A program made the translations under genes and the position numbers. Below are positions 10,660 through 22,035 of a stretch of 64,000 bases of DNA, piece after piece; position 1 is the stretch's first letter, and the number at the start of each line of letters is the position of its first letter. The notes below the pieces were generated by a model, which was not told the DNA's origin, made no database searches, and worked only from the letters and a program-made list of their open reading frames with translations. The DNA comes from Prorocentrum cordatum (taxonomy: Eukaryota; Sar; Dinophyceae; Prorocentrales; Prorocentraceae). The stretch is from contig CAUYUJ010018061.1 in NCBI GenBank assembly GCA_963575745.1, positions 55,001 through 119,000 of the forward strand, read 5' to 3'.

Positions 10660-10720
10660 GTGGGCATTTGATCTCAATCCCCCCCCAACCTCCTTATCGC
10701 CCGCAGGGCGGTCGCAGGTA
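10660..10720 (-). repeat. Family C head, partial copy
   Basis: Reverse-complement order gives GACCGCCCTGCGGGCGATAA then GGAGGTTGGGGGG, matching the heads at 26.75 and 47.33 kb. The 5-bp stem is at 10698-10710 as CGCCC-GCA-GGGCG. Here one pair is C-G where the other copies have A-T, so pairing is kept. No octamer array or block follows. Confidence 0.75.
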
Positions 10721-11260
10721 ATCAAAACAAGCCAAAATGGTCCAGAAAACGCCCCCAGACCCAAGACAAAACCAATTATTGTAATGGCCTCCGGCCAGTG
10801 CCGCCGATCCCGGGGGCTCCGGATTCGGTGATCTTCGCGGCTCTGGCCTCGTCCCTCCTCGATTCTTCTGGTCCTCTTTCTTCTCCTCCGGGGGGGGTGC
10901 CTGGAGCGTTCCCGGGGGGTGTCCGGGGAGGGTTCTGCGGGTAGGGTCCTGGGGGAGGTAGCGGCTAGATCTGAGGGGGGTCCCTGGGACCCCCCCATTT
11001 GGGGGATGCACAAACCATAAAGAAACCGCCACATGGGGGACCGCCCCCCCTTCCCCTCCCCCCCTTCCCTGGGGGAGGTCCGGATGCCCAAATCATGGAC
11101 AACATGCCAGAAGGGGGACCGCCCCCTCCCTCCCCCCCCTCCCCCCCGTTCCCCAGCAGAGCCACCCCAGCGACCCCCCCCCTGCAGAGCTGAAGCTCTT
11201 GCTTGGGCTCAGAGCTGAAGCTCTTGCTGGTCCTCCTTGTAGTTCACACGCCGGATCGGT
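10721..11260. other. C-rich stretch, no gene
   Basis: Imperfect C/G-rich duplications are visible, such as GGGGGACCGCCCCC at 11034 and 11117 and a tandem GCTGAAGCTCTTGCT at 11190-11230. Frames on both strands are low-complexity. Confidence 0.55.
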
Positions 11261-11267
11261 GGATTTT

Positions 11268-12911
11268 ACCTAACAGCGAAGACTGATAGGTTTCTAGTGG
11301 GCTCAAAAGAGAGCATCTTGACTCCCCAGGGGGGTCTGGGCGGATGCCGGGGAGAATCCGGGGACTCCCCGGGACTCCCCAGGGGGGTCTGGGCGGGTGC
11401 CGGGGAGGATCCGGGGACTCCCCAAAACATTATTCCCAGGCCACATTTTGAATGCCCGGAAACAACTGTAGGCCACTTCGTGTTCTTCGTGTTCCCAGCA
11501 CACCGTTCCCAGGCCACATTTTGAATGCCTGGAGCCCACTGTAGGCCTCTTCGTGTTCTTCGTCTTCCCAGAACACCATTCCCAGGCCACATTTTGAATG
11601 CGAGGAACCAGCTGTAGGCCACTTCGTGTTCATCGTGCTCCCAGAACACCAGTCCTGTGCCATATTTTGAATGCCCGAGCTGAGGCAGGCTGAGGCCGAG
11701 GCAGGCTGAGGCCGAGGCAGGCTGAGGCTGAGGCTGAGGCACGCCGAGGCAGGCTGAGGCTGAGGCTGAGGCAGGCTGAGGTGAGGAGGATGAGCTGATG
11801 ACGAGGCTGAGGCTGAGGCTGAGGCAGGTTGAGACTGAGGCTGAGGCAGGCTGAGGCTGAGGCTGAGGCTGATGCAGGCTGAGGCTGAGAGGCTGACGCT
11901 GAGGCTGAGGCAGGCTGAGGCTGAGGCTGGGGCCGAGGCAGGCTGAGGCTGAGGCTGAGGCAAGCCGAGGCAGGCTGAGGCTGAGGCTGAAGCTGAGGCA
12001 GGCTGAGGCTGAGGCTGAGGCTGAGACTGAGGCTGAGGCTGAGAAAAGCTGCGGCTGAGGCAGGCTGAGGCTGAGGCTGATGCATGCTGAGGCTGAGGCA
12101 GGCTGAGGCTGAGGCTGAGGCTGAGGCTGAGGCTGAGGCTGAGGCTGAGGCAGGCTGATGCTGAGGCAGGCTGAGGCTGAGGCGAGGCAGGCTGAGGCGA
12201 GGCAGGCCGACGCTGAGGCGAGGCAGCCAGGCCGAAACCAAGGCTGGGCTGAGACTGAGCGAGGCTGCGGATGAGGCCGAGGCAGGTCGAAGCTGAGACA
12301 AGGTGGGAGCTGATGGGGGGGGGGGGGGGGGAAGTGTGGGTGGGGGGGGGGGGAGGAGGGAGGCCGAGGCAGGCTGAGGCCGAGGCAGGCTGAGGCCGAG
12401 GCAGGCTGAGGCCGAGGCAGGCTGAGGCAGGCTGAGGCTGAGGCTGACGCAGGCTGAGGCCGAGGCAGGCTGAGGCTGAGGCTGAGGCAGGCTGAGGCTG
12501 AGGCCGAGGCAGGCTGAGGCTGAGGCTCAGGCAAGCCGAGACAGGCTGAGGCTGAGGCTGAAACTGAGGGAGGCTGAGGCATCCGTAGGAATCCATAGGA
12601 ATCCTTAGGAATCCCTAGGAATCCTTAGGAATCCTTAGGCATTCTTAGGAATCCGTAGGCATAGTTAAGCATCCTCAGGAATCCTTAGGATTCCCTAGGA
12701 ATCCTTAGGAATCCTTAGGAATCCTTAGGAATCCCCAGGAATCCCTAGGAATCCTTAGGATTCCATTGGATCCTAAGGCCGTTGCCACTGCGACTGTCAT
12801 TGCGAATGCGACTGCGACTGCGAGAACAGCAGAATTCTACAACCGGATCCTCACCCGAATCTTGAGGGGACTGCTTATACACATCGCTGTTAGGTTGCTC
12901 TGCCGGGATAA
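11268..12911 (+). mobile_element. Family B composite element, copy 2 (1.64 kb)
   Basis: It has the same parts and order as copy 1. ACCTAACAGCGA is at 11268-11279, then the CCGGGGACTCCCC segment, about four 68-bp units (11420-11680), the GAGGCT array (to about 12570, G-run interruption near 12310-12360), the decamer array (12580-12775), the conserved right end, and inverted TCGCTGTTAGGT at 12884-12895. It lacks the nested transposon of copy 1 and has shorter arrays. Length differences therefore come from the internal repeats, while the ends are nearly identical. Confidence 0.85.
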
Positions 12912-13340
12912 TTGAATGTCCCCCCGCAGAGGGACACGCCCGACACCCCAACATACTTATACTATATGTGCGTCGCCCCCCCAGGGGCGACGCGCGCACC
13001 GAGAAATCTTATAGTATATGCGTCGTGGCGGGCGCTTTCTGGCCACACCGCTCGGGAAACGATATACTACAAGATGGGGTATACTACATATTCGGGTCGG
13101 ACGCGCGCCTCCAAGGCGGACACATAGTATTAGTATGTCTCTGTGCGTCCCAGGCAGACGCCGCTCCGCGGCGCCCCCCCGGGTGCACGGCAGGGCGCCT
13201 GCCGGCGGGGCCCCCGGCCTCTGCCCCTGGGCGCCCCGGGCCTGGGCCTCCCGCCCCCGAGTGAGCTCCGTCCCTGCGCTGCCCCCCTGCCTCGGCGGGC
13301 CGCCCCAGGGCCTGCCCGTCACAGCTCGCCTGCCTTCTGG
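12912..13340. other. Short AT-rich palindromic patches in GC-rich DNA
   Basis: Related motifs ACTTATACTATATGTGCGTC (12955) and TTATAGTATATGCGTC (13010), and the ATACTAC motifs near 13063, 13081 and 13121, suggest a decayed inverted or tandem repeat. No gene is recognised. Confidence 0.45.
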
Positions 13341-13455
13341 GCCTCCTCCTCTTTCTCCTCCTCCTCCTCCTCCTCCTCCTTTTCGTCGTCCTCCTCCTCC
13401 TCCTCCTCCTTCTCCTCCTCCCCCTCCTCCTTCTCCTTCTCTTTCTCCTCCTCGA
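13341..13455. repeat. CTC microsatellite
   Basis: CTCCTCCTC with TTC and GTC interruptions. Frames through it give poly-Ser or poly-Glu and are not genes. Confidence 0.9.
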
Positions 13456-14060
13456 TCCTCGAAGGCGAGGCCCTTTTGGACCCCTGGACCAGGTCTCGGA
13501 GGTTGATGGACCTCCTACCCTGACGCATCGATGAGTGAACTGGCCGTTTTCGGTTCCCGAGAGGGCGTCGCGGCCGTCACTTTTGCGGGTCCAGGGCCGT
13601 CGGTTTCGGTCCGAGGCCGTTTTCAGGAGAGGGTGGTTTACTAGAGGGAGGTTTGTCCACCGCCGCGCCTTCTGGGTCGTCCCTGGCCCAGGTCCCCCTC
13701 GGCCGCCGCTGCTGTGCCGTTGGCCTCGCGCTGTCCCTCCACCTCCCCGTCGCCCTGTGGCGCTCGTCTGCCCTGGTCGGGCTGTCTGCCTGTCACTCCT
13801 CTGCCCCACCGATGTGCAGGTTGCACTTCCGCGCTTCGCCCTTTCTTGCCCCGCACACTGCACCTCACCTCTGCTTGCCGCCACTTGCCCCCTCTCCCAA
13901 CTCACCCCCTTCCCTCGCGCCCCCGCGCGATTGACCCGGTTGATTCCCCATGGGTGGAACTTTGAGAGCTGGCCCGGCCGCGTGGGCTGGCCCGGCCGCG
14001 TGCTCACTCCCCTCGACTGTCTACGCCGCGCCGCAGCGCGCGTGGCCGCGACGCTACAAT
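13456..14060. other. GC-rich stretch, no recognisable gene
   Basis: A minus-strand frame of 357 codons crosses this area, but its composition (Arg-, Gly- and Ser-rich) reflects base composition. I see no domain motif, RNA gene or repeat match elsewhere in the window. Confidence 0.45.
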
Positions 14061-14145
14061 GTGTGTTTGTTTGTTTGTTTGTGTGTGTGTGTGTTTGTTT
14101 GTTTGTTCGTTTGTATGTTTGTGTGTGTATGTGTGGTTGCGGGGG
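14061..14145. repeat. TTTG/TG microsatellite
   Basis: TTTG tetramers flank a TG dinucleotide run. Confidence 0.9.
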
Positions 14146-14207
14146 CCGCAGCACCATGTGGGGAGCCAGAGGTCCTCAGCTCGCAGCCCGCAGCTCGCAG
14201 CTCGCAG

Positions 14208-14334
14208 GCGGAAGAGGAGAATGAGGAAGAGGAGGAGGAGGAGGAGGAGGAGGAGGAGGAGGAGGAGGAGGAGGAGGAGGAGGAGGAGGAGGAGGAGGAG
14301 GAGGAGGAGGAGGAGTGATAACGATGGTGGCTGC

Positions 14335-14411
<77 letters not shown>

Positions 14412-14491
14412 CGATGATGAAGATGATGATGATGATGATTCGAATGATTCTGATGAGTCTGATGAGTTTGATGTTGTTGAGTATGATGATT

Positions 14492-14527
<36 letters not shown>

Positions 14528-14801
14528 GTGATGGTGGTGGTGATTGTGATGGTGATGGTGATGAGGATGATGATGATGATGCTGCTGCTGCTGATGATAA
14601 TGTTGACGGTACTTGTGATTCTCATTCGTGCTATTTTTCTGCTGCTGATGATGCTGACGATGCTGATGATGCTGATGAATATGATGGTGATGGTGATTGT
14701 GGTGATCATGACGATGATAACGACGATGACGATGATGATGAGGACGATAGATTATGATGATGACGATGATGATGATGAGGATGATGATGACGATTGCGAT
14801 T

Positions 14802-14843
<42 letters not shown>

Positions 14844-14982
14844 CTGACGCTGATTCTGGTGGTGATGATGATGCTGATGACGACGATGGTAACGACGACG
14901 ACGATGATGATGACGATGTTTGCTGCCGCTTCCGCTGATGATGCTGCTAATCATGGAGATAACGACGACGAGGATGATGATA

Positions 14983-15027
<45 letters not shown>

Positions 15028-15415
15028 GTAATGATGATGCTGGTGCTGATGCTGCTGCTGCTGATGATGATGATGGTGGAGGATGTTGATGTTGATGTTG
15101 ATGTTGCTGCTGTTGTTGTTGTTGATGCTGATGGTGGTGGTGATGATGATGATGCTGATGCTGATGCTGATGATGATGCTGATGATGCTGATTATGCTGA
15201 TGATGCTGATGATGCTGATCATTCTGATGCTGATGATGATGACTATGATGATGATGATGATGACGACGATTACGATGACGATGATGATCTTGATGATGGC
15301 GATGATGATGAGGATGCTGCTGATGATGATGCTGATACTGATGCTGCTGCTAATGATGATGATGTTGGCGATGGTTATGATGGTGATGATGGTGATGATG
15401 ACGATGATGATGAAG

Positions 15416-15487
<72 letters not shown>

Positions 15488-15689
15488 CAGATGCGGATGA
15501 CGATGCTGACGATGATTATGCTGATGATGACGATGATGATGATGGTGATGATGATGATGATGATGGTGGTGATGATGATGCTGATGCTGATGCTGATGCT
15601 GATGCTGATGCTGATGCTGATGATGATGATGATGATGCTGATGCTGATGCTGATGCTGGTGCTGCTGCTGATGATGATGCTGATGCTGC

Positions 15690-15764
<75 letters not shown>

Positions 15765-16415
15765 CGATGATGATGATGATGATGATAGCGAACAGGAGGA
15801 GGAGTAGGAGGAGGAGGAGGCAGAGGTAGTATGGCAGCGTTCGTGACCGAGCTCCGATGCCACCAGCCTTGATCCTCGAGGAGGACAAGGATGGCCAGGC
15901 AGCCTCGATCCATCAATACTCAAGCCTCCAGTCCTGCATCCTGGGGAGGAGGCGGAGGAGGAGGAGGAGGAGGAGGAGGAGGAGGAGGAGGAGGAGGATC
16001 ATGAGGAGGAGGCGGATCATGAGGAGGAGGAGGAGGAGGAGGAGGAGGAGAGGAGGAGGAGGGGGAAGGGGAGTGAGCAGGAGCAGGAGGAGGTCGAGGA
16101 GAAGGGAGCAGGGGGAAGAGTACGTGGAGGAGGAAGAGAGGAGGAGGAGGAGGAGGTGGAGGAGGAGGAAGAGGAGGAGGAGGAGGAGGAGGAGGAGGAG
16201 AGGGGGGAGGAGGAGCGGAGGAGGAGGTCGAGGAGAAGGAGGAGCAGGGGAAGGAGTAGAAGGTGGGAGGAAGAGGAGGAGAGGAGGAGGAGGAGAGAAG
16301 GTGGAGGGAGGAAGAGGAGGAGGAGGAGGAGGATGATGAGGTGGAGGAGGAAGAGGAGGAGGAGGAGGAGGAGGAGGAGGAGGAGGAGGAGGAGGAGGAG
16401 GAGGAAGAAGAGGCA
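14208..16415. repeat. 2.2-kb compound microsatellite: GAG, then GAT, then GAG
   Basis: GAG repeats run from about 14220 to 14315. GAT repeats with GAC, GGT and GCT variants run from about 14335 to 15790. GAG repeats return from 15797 to 16415. A short unique piece at 15835-15945 interrupts the last block. Every long frame here (poly-Asp, poly-Met, poly-His, poly-Glu) is a translation of the repeat. Confidence 0.95.
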
Positions 16416-16558
16416 CTCTCCTGCGGCCCGCGACCGCACTCCGTGTGTTGCCCGCCCCCCCTCCGCTCTTCGAGCGTCAAACCCCAGAAGCCTCGGCCAG
16501 TGGCCCAGCCCTCTTGGCCAGGAAGCCCACGTCGTTCGCCGGGACCGCTGAGCGGGAG

Positions 16559-16597
<39 letters not shown>

Positions 16598-17245
16598 GTG
16601 GCGTCATCGTCGCCGTCGCCGTCGCCGTTGCCGCCCCAGATCTCCGACGAGGTGGTCTTGTGTCTTGCTCGAGCCCGGCGCTTTCTCCCGGGCAGGGAAG
16701 AGCGAGTCCAGCCCGAGAGTTGCCCACGGGGGAGGGGTCGGGCCCCCGGGGGCCCCGCACTGAACAAGATCACGTTGTAGGATGTCCGGGGCCATCGTCG
16801 TTGTCGTCGTCCGCTTAGATCGGCTACACGTAGTAATGGCCTCTCGCTGGAGTGACCTCTGGTGTGGGCACACTGGGGCCCCCGGATGGCTGAATGCTGT
16901 GCGATAGCAGCGGCCTGCGCGCTCCGATTCGGCCTCCCCGCGGCCCCCGAAAGGTGCCCACCAAAGGTCACTCTTTCGGCGGCGAGCGAGGGGTAGGAGG
17001 CTTTCTCCCTCTCATTTCCCCCCTCGCTCGCCGCCGACTCTTGCCCAATGGGCCACTCTTGCGTGTAGCCGCCCAGAGCTGTGCACCGAGCGCCGGCCGC
17101 TGTGCCACGCGCCCCGCCCCCGCGCGGGGTCTCGGCGGCGCGCGGCGCGGGGGCGGGGGGCGGCCTCTCGGGTCGCTGCCTGGCCCGTCGGGGGCAGAGG
17201 CGAGGGAGGGGGGGAGGCAGACCCCCCCGAGTCATGACAATTTCA
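16416..17245. other. Low-repeat stretch with GTC run and an 18-bp hairpin
   Basis: A GTC microsatellite lies at 16558-16632. A perfect 18-bp inverted repeat, TCGGCGGCGAGCGAGGGG at 16976-16993 and its complement at 17020-17037, has a 26-nt loop. No gene is recognised. Confidence 0.6.
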
Positions 17246-17250
17246 CGACG

Positions 17251-18490
17251 TTTTTTCCCAACCATCCTGTGGTGTTGGGTCCTCGTTTTGAAGAGACAGC
17301 GCCCGCGTCCTCCTTCCTTCCTTCTCCTCCCGCTGTCTCCCCTTCCTCTCTCCAACCATCCTGTGGTATTGGGTCCTCGTTTTGAAGAGACGGTGCCCCG
17401 CGCTCTCCTCCTCCTCTCCTCCTCCTCTCCTCCTCCTCCTCCCCCTCCTCCCGCCTCCCTGCGTTTCACCCACCCAGTACAGCGTTTCGTGGCCCCATAG
17501 GGAGCTCCACCGAAGGCCCCAGTGGCAGGGTTCGCATGGCGGCCCCGGGCCATTTCGGCACACCTCTCACACGGTTCGTGGCCCCATAGGGAGCTCCACC
17601 GAAGGCCCCAGTGGCTGGGTTCGCATGGCGGCCCACGCATTTTGGCGCACCCCTCACACGGTTTGTGGCCCCAGAGGGAGCTCCACCGAAGGCCCCAGTG
17701 GCAGGGTTCGCATGGCGGCTCCGCTCCATTCTGGCGCACCCCTCACACGGTTCGTGGCTCAATAGGGAGCTCCACCGAAGGCCCGTGGCAGGGTTCACAT
17801 GGCGGCCCCACCCCATTTTGGCGCACCCCTCACACGGTTCGTGGCCCCATACGGAGCTCCACCGAAGGCCCCAGTGGCAGGGTTCGCATGGCGGCCCCTC
17901 ATTTTGGCGCACCCCTCACACGGTCGTGGCCCCATGGGGAGCTCCACCGAAGGAGGAGAAGGAGGAGGAGGAGGAGGAGGAGGAGGAGGAGGAGGAGGAG
18001 GAGGAGGAGGAGGAGGAGGAGGAGGAGGAGGAGGAGAGGAGGAGGNNNNNNNNNNNNNNNNNNNNNNNNNNNNNNNNNNNNNNNNNNNNNNNNNNNNNNN
18101 NNNNNNNNNNNNNNNNNNNNNNNNNNNNNNNNNNNNNNNNNNNNNGAGGAGGAGGAGGAGGAGGAGGAGGAGGAGGAGGAGGAGAGGTGGCGCAGCCCGC
18201 AGGGCGGCGCCGCTCCAGTTTGGCACACCCCTCACGCGCTTCGTGGCCCCATAGGGAGCTCCACCTAAGGTCCCAGTGGCGCAGCCCGCATGGCGGCGCC
18301 GCCCAATTTTGGCACACCCCTCAATCGTTTCGTTGCCCATAGGGAACCCCATCTAGGGTCCCAGTGGCGCAGCCCGCATGGCGGCGCCGCCCCATTCTGG
18401 CACACCGGCGCTGCCCGCATGGCGGCGCCGCCCTATTTTGGCACGCCCCTCACACGTTTCGTGGCCCCTCACACGTTTTGGAAACCTTCT
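17251..18490 (-). mobile_element. Family A composite element, copy 2 (inverted, with gap)
   Basis: Read on the minus strand it ends in two tail boxes, at 17251-17306 and 17352-17406. Each is the complement of GACCCAACACCACAGGATGG with the CTGTCTCTTCAAAACGAG box. A CT-rich tract (17407-17460) follows, then satellites of about 80-90 bp (17462-17955), a GGA tract split by the gap (17953-18183), and more satellites (18215-18490). A matching head in the same orientation lies at 19878-19925. If it belongs to this copy, the element has been split by about 1.4 kb of other sequence. Confidence 0.75.
18046..18145. other. Assembly gap (100 N)
   Basis: 100 N inside a GGA microsatellite, so the tract length is unresolved. 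Confidence 1.
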
Positions 18491-18562
18491 TTCCGTCTCG
18501 TGGGCTCTCGCCCTGGGCCGTCGGTTGTCCAGCGCGCTGCCCCCCCGGCCGACGTCGCCCAG

Positions 18563-18837
18563 GCGTGATCCTGGACTGCGGCCGCCACGAGGTGGGGAAC
18601 GGCAGGAAGGAGGACGACGACTGGCGGCTGGAGCTCTACGGGCTGCTCTCGCGCGCCACGCGCCACGAGGACCTCCTGCTCACGCGGGCGCCGCGCATCG
18701 AGTTCTTCCCGGCAGGGCCGCCGCAGGGATTGCGGAAGCAGCTGGAGCAGTTTGCTACGCGCACGAAGCGGCGCAGGAGGGGGGCGACGGCCCTCGCCAG
18801 GGAGCTGGGCTTCACCGAGTTTATCCGCGAGGCTTGA
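18563..18837 (+). CDS. Possible 3'-terminal exon of an unidentified protein
   Basis: An AG at 18561-18562 is followed by about 91 codons of balanced composition starting VILDCGRHEVGNGRKEDDDW and ending GFTEFIREA before TGA. The stretch is neither repeat-derived nor related to the retroelements here. It is rich in charged residues with a Lys/Arg patch (TRTKRRRRG) before the C-terminus. A splice acceptor at the AG is inferred, and the upstream DNA is satellite. No partner exon is identified and no family is recognised. It could be a gene fragment carried with repeats. Confidence 0.35.
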
Positions 18838-19165
18838 CTTGAAAAGCGACCCGCCCGAGCCTCGTCGTCTCTCGATGGTCTGACTGTTCGGCTTCGCGCC
18901 GCGTGCAACCCGCGCGCGTCTCTGGGGCCCTCTCGGGGCGACCGGCGCGCGTCGCAGGAATTCCGCGCTGCGCTCTGCCCGGGGCCTCGCTCGCCCCCGT
19001 CGTCTCTCTGCCCGGCGGCCGTTGCCTTGCCCGCTATCAGCCAGCCAGCTCTCTCCGCTCCGCGCAGCGGGCGACCCGCGCGCGTCGCCAGGGGCCCCTT
19101 CGGGGCGACCGGCGTGCGTCGCGGGGGCCCCGAGTGGCGCCGCGCCTGCAGCCTCGGACGTGGGC
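18838..19165. other. GC-rich stretch, no gene seen
   Basis: Direct repeats related to GGGGCGACCGGCG(C/T)GCGTCGC occur near 18935 and 19105. Nothing else is supported. Confidence 0.45.
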
Positions 19166-19190
19166 GCGCGCAGGCAAATAGAGAGAGGAG

Positions 19191-19234
<44 letters not shown>

Positions 19235-19265
19235 GAGGGAGAGAGAGAGAGAGAGAGAGGAGGAG

Positions 19266-19316
<51 letters not shown>

Positions 19317-19384
19317 GGAGAGAGAGAGGAGAGAGAGCGAGAGAGAGAGAGAGAGGGAGAGAGAGAGAGAGAGAGAGAAAAGAG

Positions 19385-19444
<60 letters not shown>

Positions 19445-19487
19445 AAAGAGAGAGGAGAGAGAGGAGAAAAACACACATATATATATA

Positions 19488-19527
<40 letters not shown>

Positions 19528-19538
19528 GAGAGAGAGAG

Positions 19539-19608
<70 letters not shown>

Positions 19609-19618
19609 AAAAGAGAGA
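19166..19618. repeat. GA dinucleotide tract
   Basis: About 450 bp of almost pure GAGA, interrupted by G insertions and a short ACACACATATATATATA patch near 19471-19490. It is strongly purine/pyrimidine asymmetric. Confidence 0.95.
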
Positions 19619-19877
19619 GAACAAACAAACAGAGATAATAGCGGGAAGGAAGCGGGCGCGATCCTCGGGAGGAGCGCGCCGACATGGGCGTCGACGCTTA
19701 TGCGCGTGGACTGATTCGCACGCAGATTCATTCACAATCAGACTCACTCGCGCTCAGTCTCTCGCGCGCAGACCTATCGTCTTCGCTCGCGTCGCGTGCC
19801 CCGCCGCGCATTTCGGCGCGCCCCTCGCGCGGGTCGTGGCCCCGTAGGGGGCGCGGGCAAAGATGAGATTCAGAATT

Positions 19878-19925
19878 GCGGTATTCACAACTGCGCATGG
19901 TTGGGTCCTTCGCTAGGATAATTTC
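19878..19925 (-). repeat. Family A head, orphan or split from copy 2
   Basis: The complement reads ATCCTAGCGAAGGACCCAAC then CATGCGCAGTTGTG, matching the heads of the other family A copies with one change in CCTGGCGAAGG. Confidence 0.75.
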
Positions 19926-20021
19926 TTGAGGATTGAATGCCCACTATTGCTTTGCAATCGAAGTGCCCACTCCGATGCCTATTGCTTTGCAATCGAAGTG
20001 CCCCTCCGGGGCTCGCGCACG

Positions 20022-21650
20022 GTTTTCCCAACCGTTCTGTGGTGTTGGGTCCTCGTTTTGAATAGACAGTCCCCGCGTCTCCTCCTCCTCTCCTTTCCTC
20101 TCCCCTCCTCTCCTCCTCCTCCCGCTCATCCCTCCTCCCACCCCTGCTTCTGCCCTCCGAATGTCAACCAGTTCGGCACTCCTGTCAGCCCCCTCAATTT
20201 GGCACACCCCTCACACGTTTCGTGGCCCCATCGGGAGCTCCACCGAAGACCCCAGTGGCATGATTCACATGCCGCCCCCCCTCTACTTTGGCACACCCCT
20301 CACACGTTTCGTGGCCCCATGGGGAGCTCCACCGAAGGCCCCAGGGGCATGGGTCGCATGCCGCCCCCCTCCACTTTGACATGCCCATCACACATTTCGT
20401 GACCACATAGGGAGCTCCACCGAAGGCCCCAGTGGCATGGTTCGCGTGCCGCCCCTCCTCCATGTTGGCATACCCCTCACACGTTTCGTGGCCCCATCGG
20501 GAGCTCCATCGAAGGCCCATTGGCTTGATTCGCATGCCGCCCCCCGTCGAAATCGGAACACCCCGTCAGACGCTTCGTGACCCCACAGGGAACTCCACTG
20601 AACGCCCTAGGGGCATGGTTCGCACGCCGCCCCCCGTCGAATTCGAAACACCCTTCACACGTTTCGCGGCCCCACAGGGAGTTCCACTTGACGCCCCAGT
20701 GGCATGGTTCGCATGCCGCTCCCCTTCCATTCAGGCACACCCCATCACACGTTTCGTGGCCTCACAGGGAACTTCACCGAAGGCCCCCGTGGCTGTGTTC
20801 GCATGCGTCTCCCCCAACGAGTACAACGTTTCGTGGCCCCAGAGGGCGCTCCACCGAAAGCATCTGTCCACCGAAAGCATCAGTGGCGGTGTTCGCATGC
20901 GTCTCCCCCACCAACTGCAGCGTTTCGTGTCCTCACAGGGAACTTCACCGAAGGCTCCAGTGGCGGTGTTCGCATGCGTGTCCCCCGCCCAGTACAGCTC
21001 TTCGTGGCCCCAGAGGGCGCTCCACCGAAAGCATCAGTCCACCGAAAGCATCAACGGCGGTGTTCGCATGCGTCTCCCCCGCCCAGTACAGCGCTTCGCG
21101 GCCCCATAGGGAGCTTCCCCGAAGGCCCCAGTGGCGGTGTTCGCATGCGTCTCCCCCGCCCAGTACAGCGTTTCAGTGGCCCCAGAGGGAGCTCTACCGG
21201 AAGCATCAGTGGCAGTGTTCGCATGCGTGCCCCCCGCCAAGTACAGCGCTTCGCGGCCCCATAGGGAGCTTCCCCGAAGGCCCTTCTGGCAGTGTTCGCA
21301 TGCGTGTCCCCCACCCAGTACAGCGTTTCAGTGGCCCCAGAGGGAACTCTATTGGAAACATCAGTGGCAGTGTTCGCATGCGTCTCCCCCGCACAGTACA
21401 GCGCTTCGTGGCCCCATAGGGAGCTCCACCGAAGGTCCTGGTGGTAGCGTTCGCACGGCGGCCCATCCGTCACACGTTTCGTAGTCCCATATGGAGCGCC
21501 ACCGAAGGCCCCAATGGCTGCGCCCGCATGCATGTTGGCACACCCTTTACATGCTTCGTGGCCCCCTTGACGAGATCCACCGAAGACGATATCCACAACG
21601 GGAATACTCACAACTGCATATGGTTGGGCCCTTCGCCAGGATAGTTGTAA
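20022..21650 (-). mobile_element. Family A composite element, copy 3 (inverted, complete order)
   Basis: On the minus strand it has the head at about 21603-21650 (ATCCTGGCGAAGGGCCCAAC), satellites (about 20190-21600, units about 75-90 bp with GGAGCTCC and GCATGCG landmarks), a GA-rich tract (20080-20160), and the tail at 20022-20080 with CCCAACACCACAGAACGG and the CTGTCTATTCAAAACGAG box. Some units between 20.8 and 21.1 kb contain an extra piece that repeats CACCGAAAGCATC. At 1.63 kb it is the longest uninterrupted copy. Confidence 0.85.
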
Positions 21651-22035
21651 AGCGATGTTTTTGAAAAAAATGAGCTCCGTTGCCGGGTCCGCCGCCTTGT
21701 TGTCGCCGTCTCCGCCTCGTCGCCGCCTCGTCTCCGCCCCTCGTCTTGGCTTCGTTGCCGGGTCGGCCGCCTTGTTGTCGCCGTCGCTGTTTTGTCGCCG
21801 CCTCGTTGCCGCCCGATATAGGTTGTTCCATACATATTCTCCTTTCCGAGAGAACAATATGATCTCCCTCCCCAGACTTATCGGATTCCCCTGGGGATGT
21901 GGAATTTACGTGTGATTCTGCCCCATCGTCCATCCTCAATTTGAATTCGGATCATCCCAGCTAAACCGGCATCCCCCCTTATCCCCTGCAGCAAATATTA
22001 TGCGCGCGCGCTCGTTTATCAAAAGTCAGCAGTTC
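21651..22035 (+). repeat. Tandem GCC/GTC minisatellite and family F block end
   Basis: About 21680-21812 repeats GCCGCCTTGTTGTCGCCGTC. From about 21870 to 22035 the sequence (CCTGGGGATGTGGAATTTAC, CATCGTCCATCC, CATCCCAGCTAAACCGG, CAAAAGTCAGCAGTT) matches the end of the family F long block at 29.7 and 31.0 kb. Confidence 0.75.

Noticed and set aside
10725-10745. Relict dinoflagellate spliced leader
   Set aside because: The complement contains CCATTTTGGCT, an 11-base match to the leader core, but the flanks do not match the rest of the 22-nt leader. A chance match is likely.
14440-14480. Hammerhead ribozyme core (CTGATGAG)
   Set aside because: The motif occurs inside the GAT/TCT microsatellite. 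No GAAA core or helix arrangement accompanies it.
14059-15888. Long reading frames of poly-Asp, poly-Met, poly-His and poly-Ile on both strands
   Set aside because: They are translations of a GAT microsatellite in all phases; no start context, domain or codon bias supports a gene.
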